NCBI RefSeq assembly: GCF_017310035.1
Contig: NZ_CP022296.1
Coordinates: 2,852,001 to 2,916,000, forward strand
Direction: 5' to 3'
DNA from: Nocardioides sp. S5
GTDB lineage: Bacteria; Actinomycetota; Actinomycetes; Propionibacteriales; Nocardioidaceae
Length of the DNA: 64,000 nucleotides
The translations under genes and the position numbers were made by a program. Below the pieces are notes generated by a model that did not search any database, had not been told where the DNA came from, and saw only the letters and a program-made list of their open reading frames with translations. Below are positions 60,921 to 64,000 of this stretch, piece after piece (the first letter of the stretch is position 1; each line of letters begins with the position of its first letter).

Positions 60921-63655
60921 GGGTGCACCCTTGACGACTCGGGCCGGTGGGTGCGCGCCGCGAAGCGGTCGAGGGCGGCCGTCAGCATACCGAGGACCAT
61001 GAGCATGACACCGATGTCGAACAGCAGTGCCGAGCCGACACCGACCGCGTCCAGTCCGGGCAGCTTGAACGGCGCCAGCACAGCCTCGCCCTTGGCGCTC
61101 GCCAGCAGTCCGGTGCCGAGGGAGACCAAGATCCCACTCCCGACTAGCAGCTCAGGTCGCGACCACCTCGGTAGCCGTCCGTGTGCGATCTGGTGGGTCG
61201 CGGCCGCGGCGCCTGCGACGAGGGCGGCGATGAATCCTCCGCCGGGGGCGTCGTGGCCGACGTAGAGCAGGTAGGCAGCCACCAGCGCCGCGCCCGGCAC
61301 GACCAGCCGTGCGCTCACTTGGAGGAACACCGATGCGGCGGCGCTGAGATGGTCGGCGTCGGCGGGTGGCTCCGGGGTGTGATCATCTGCGGCGGTGGAG
61401 CCGAGCAGAGCGAGCAGCCCGAGCGCGACCGCGCCGAGAACGACTGCCTCGCCAAGGGTGTCCATCGCCCGGAAGTCCACCAGGATGGTGTTGACCACGT
61501 TGGTGCCTCCGGTCGCCGCCTCGGCGTTGTCGAGAAAGAACGACGAGGCGGTTGACGGACCTCGCCGCCCGGTCAGGGCGTACGTCGCCGATGCGGCGGC
61601 GAGCCCGCAGGCGAGCGCGAGCAGCACCGACCACGGCACTCGCGGCCCGTCCCCGGTGGGCAACCGCGCCGGCAGCCGACGCAGCACCCAGACCACGACG
61701 ACGGCGGTCAACACCTCGACCAGCACGAGGGTCAGCGCGACGTCCGGCGCGCCAGCGGTCACGAACAGGGCCGCCATCAGCAAGCCGACGAACCCGAGCG
61801 CAGCAACGGCCGCGAGGGTGTCACGGGCGACCACGGCGGCCGCGACGCCGAGAGCGAACAAGCCGACCACCACCCAGTCACCCACCGTGTCGGCGGGTCG
61901 CACCGGCGGGAGGTTGCGCAGCGTCACGAATCCGACTGCCGCGAGAAAAACGACGCCACCAAGGGGCCGGACAAGGTGGCTCATCGTCCCGCCCGCGCGG
62001 TCCGGCTGCCCGACCCGGTATCCGAACGCAATCAGTCCGGCGTGGGCCCGGTCGAACGCTGCCCCGGCGTCGGGAACCACGACCCGGTCGAGCAGTCGGT
62101 CCACCTGGTGTCGACGCAGGAAGAGCATCAGCCCAGAGCTGAATGCGATGCTCGACATGACGATCTCAGGACTGAGTCCGTGCCAGAACTGGAACGCCCC
62201 CAATGGCTCGCCAGGCACGACATCGGCGCCGGCTCGTGCCACGAGCGGGTTCAACAAGTCGATGCCGGCGCCCAGGACCAACCCGGCCAACGCCGCGATC
62301 GCCGCAGGGGCCAGGAACGCCGGCGACGGCTCGTAGAGGCCGGGTTGGTGAGTGCTGCCGCCGAAAGCGCCGTAGACGATGCGCAGCCCGTAGGCCGTGG
62401 TCAGCGCCGATGCGGCGACTGCGATCGAGCCGGCGACCAGCCCCGCCGCTGGGGCGAAGTCGGCCTGGAAGATTCCTTGGAAGAGGTATTCCTTGCTCAC
62501 GAAGCCGAGCATCGGCACGATGCCGGCCATCGAGAGTCCGGCCAGCGCTGTCATCGTCGCGGTCACCGGCATCACCCGCCACAGCCCGGACAGCTCCCGG
62601 ATGTCGCGACTACCTGCCTCCTTGTCGATGATTCCGACGAGCATGAACAACGTCGCCTTGAACAGCGCGTGGGCGATGGTGTGGAGCATAGCGGCGGCAA
62701 GAGCGATCGGGGTGCCGACGCCGATGGCGGCAACCAGCAGCCCGAGCTGGCTGACGGTCGAGTGGGCGAGGATGGCCTTCAGATCGTGCTGGCGCAGGGC
62801 CATGAAGGCGCCCCACAACGCCGAGGTCAATCCGATCGAGACCAGGAGCGCCGACCATGCGGGCACGCCCGAGAAGATGGGCGAGACCAGCATCAGCAGG
62901 TACACACCGGCCTTGACCATCGTCGCCGCATGCAGGAAGGCGCTGACCGGGGTCATCGCCACCATCGCACCGGGTAGCCAGAAATGCAGCGGCACCTGGG
63001 CCGACTTGGTAAACGCGGCGAACGCGATCAGGGCGCCGATCGGCAATGCCAGCGGTGACGCGAGGATCACCTCGCGGTCGGCCAGGATGTCGCTGATTGC
63101 CGTGCTCCCGGTGACCACGGTGAGGAGCACCACGGCTACCAGCAGGGCCAGACCGCCGGCTGCGGTGATCAGCAGAGCCCGCCGGGCCGGCCGGGTGGCC
63201 CGGCCCCCGGCCAGCCCGAGCAGCAGGAAGGAACAGTAGGTGGTGGCCTCCCAGAACACGAAGAGGAGCACAACATCGGCGGCAAGCACCAGCCCCAGCA
63301 TGGCGGCCGCGAACAGCGTGAGCAGTCCGTAGATGGCCCCATGGGGATCGTGCGAGCTCAAGTAGCGAGGGCAGTAGGCCATGATCAAGGCGCCTACGCC
63401 GAGCACCATCAACGCGAACAGCGACGAGAGTCCGTTGAGCCGCAGGGCGAACGAGACCCCCAACGACGGCAACCAGTCCACGGAGGTCTCGACCGTGCCC
63501 CCGTCAAGGATGCGCGGCACGTGGAACGCGATCAGGATCGCGACCCCCGCGAAACCAGCGGCGAACACGTAGCCGAGCTCCCGGCCCCCACCCAAGCGAG
63601 CCAGGAGCGGAGCCAGGACGGCCAAGACCGTCAGCGCGCCAAGGGCGAGCAGCAC
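60917..63655 (-). CDS. mrpA: Mrp antiporter subunit A fused to MrpB domain
   Basis: 912 aa. The first 500 residues are NuoL-like (SSHDPHGAIYGLLTLFAAAMLG, VLLFVFWEATTYCSFLLLG, KSAQVPLHFWLPGAMVAMTPVSAFLHAATMVKAGVYLL, HDLKAILAHSTVSQLGLL). A middle part matches the MrpA C-terminal/MbhD-like helices, and the last 150 residues are MrpB-like (LVVPGAALVAAYLLYVGHDAPGGGFIAALVAG). No separate mrpB exists, so A and B are one protein. GTG 63655 is preceded by GAGGAGG at 5 nt. Confidence 0.92.
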   Translation of the reverse strand: MLLALGALTVLAVLAPLLARLGGGRELGYVFAAGFAGVAILIAFHVPRILDGGTVETSVDWLPSLGVSFALRLNGLSSLFALMVLGVGALIMAYCPRYLSSHDPHGAIYGLLTLFAAAMLGLVLAADVVLLFVFWEATTYCSFLLLGLAGGRATRPARRALLITAAGGLALLVAVVLLTVVTGSTAISDILADREVILASPLALPIGALIAFAAFTKSAQVPLHFWLPGAMVAMTPVSAFLHAATMVKAGVYLLMLVSPIFSGVPAWSALLVSIGLTSALWGAFMALRQHDLKAILAHSTVSQLGLLVAAIGVGTPIALAAAMLHTIAHALFKATLFMLVGIIDKEAGSRDIRELSGLWRVMPVTATMTALAGLSMAGIVPMLGFVSKEYLFQGIFQADFAPAAGLVAGSIAVAASALTTAYGLRIVYGAFGGSTHQPGLYEPSPAFLAPAAIAALAGLVLGAGIDLLNPLVARAGADVVPGEPLGAFQFWHGLSPEIVMSSIAFSSGLMLFLRRHQVDRLLDRVVVPDAGAAFDRAHAGLIAFGYRVGQPDRAGGTMSHLVRPLGGVVFLAAVGFVTLRNLPPVRPADTVGDWVVVGLFALGVAAAVVARDTLAAVAALGFVGLLMAALFVTAGAPDVALTLVLVEVLTAVVVVWVLRRLPARLPTGDGPRVPWSVLLALACGLAAASATYALTGRRGPSTASSFFLDNAEAATGGTNVVNTILVDFRAMDTLGEAVVLGAVALGLLALLGSTAADDHTPEPPADADHLSAAASVFLQVSARLVVPGAALVAAYLLYVGHDAPGGGFIAALVAGAAAATHQIAHGRLPRWSRPELLVGSGILVSLGTGLLASAKGEAVLAPFKLPGLDAVGVGSALLFDIGVMLMVLGMLTAALDRFAARTHRPESSRVHP

Positions 63656-63698
63656 GTCGGCCTCCTCGGGTCGTGACGCTCGTCGGACATCCGGAGCC

Positions 63699-64000
63699 TC
63701 AGGACGGCGCCAGCGGCTCGCGAGCCGCGCGACGCCGACCAATCTCGTAGGCCCCGAGGACGACCAAGGTGATCGCGACCAACGGCAAGGTGAACCAGAT
63801 CATCACGGCCGTGAAGCCCCCGAGCGCGTCGTGCTCGGTGGCTGCCAGCACCACGTAAGCGGTGAACGCGGCGTACAACCCGACGAACAGCGCGCCCTCC
63901 CAACGGGCGATGGCCATCCCGGTGAAAGCCACGGGCAGCAGCGCGACCGCTGCGGCGATCATGAGCGGGATGTCGAGGGCCACGGCCGCGTCTGCGACCG
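63699..64000 (-). CDS. Calcium/cation antiporter (CaCA family), 5' end outside window
   Basis: Only the last 99 residues are inside the window; the frame is open at base 64000. LDIPLMIAAAVALLPVAFTGMAIARWEGALFVGLYAAFTAYVVLAATEHDAL matches the C-terminal half of YrbG-like Na+/Ca2+ exchangers, followed by a final helix and a basic end. It lies 43 bp upstream of mrpA on the same strand and probably heads or belongs to the Mrp operon. Confidence 0.8.
   Translation of the reverse strand, partial: VADAAVALDIPLMIAAAVALLPVAFTGMAIARWEGALFVGLYAAFTAYVVLAATEHDALGGFTAVMIWFTLPLVAITLVVLGAYEIGRRRAAREPLAPS

Overview
The window is very GC-rich DNA with dense, tightly coupled genes and frequent GTG starts. Gene content (DUF222-HNH gene, MSMEG_6728-type glycosylase, DICT-domain MerR regulator, CrtYc/CrtYd cyclase pair, SpoIIE-type phosphatase) points to an actinobacterium, most likely Nocardioides or a close relative. 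This is inferred from protein character only.

Left third (1-17,000): an end-truncated aminoglycoside-phosphotransferase-like kinase; a DUF222/HNH gene split by an IS110-family element (about 1550-2866); a thrS / small protein / MalY-PatB lyase operon; a divergent operon of four coupled glycosyltransferases followed by a CYP152-type P450; then an SDR, a YihY membrane protein, a pyrimidine-dimer-glycosylase-like protein, a HAD hydrolase and a MerR-DICT regulator.

Middle (17,093-30,469): an isoprenoid super-operon of 15 genes on one strand, nearly all overlapping as ATGA or GTGA. It makes a carotenoid (crtE, crtB, crtI, crtYc, crtYd), decorates it (P450, CrtQ-like glycosyltransferase, CrtO-like acyltransferase, PAP2 enzyme), then carries UbiA prenyltransferase, geranylgeranyl reductase, type III polyketide synthase, ICMT methyltransferase, FAD oxygenase and idi. 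The last block resembles the srsABC phenolic-lipid genes joined to prenylation genes. A PAS-PAS-GAF-SpoIIE phosphatase follows.

Right half (33,900-64,000): a tyrosine integrase with an attachment-like repeat region opens what looks like a membrane-energetics and stress island. Leftward operons encode a baeRF-like protein with small partners, a Thermus-type V/A-ATPase plus a P2-type cation ATPase, TerC with a second baeRF-like paralogue, a DUF2784 protein with a GT39-type glycosyltransferase, a membrane-anchored universal stress protein, and an Mrp Na+/H+ antiporter operon preceded by a Ca2+/cation antiporter. Divergent from terC is a heliorhodopsin gene.

The most interesting structure is regulatory. 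Four leftward operons (starting near 38,760, 50,748, 53,106 and 56,126) share a promoter of one design, followed by a leader with three conserved boxes (GGGGAGTACCCC or close, CGTCA in three of four, and GGGAGAGACC or close) spaced about 80-100 nt. The boxes resemble what I recall of the yybP-ykoY Mn2+ riboswitch, and one copy sits before terC, a classic target. A fifth operon (the stress protein) has the promoter with a 16-bp palindrome but no leader boxes. This would put a V-ATPase, a P-type ATPase, TerC, two baeRF paralogues and possibly heliorhodopsin in one regulon.
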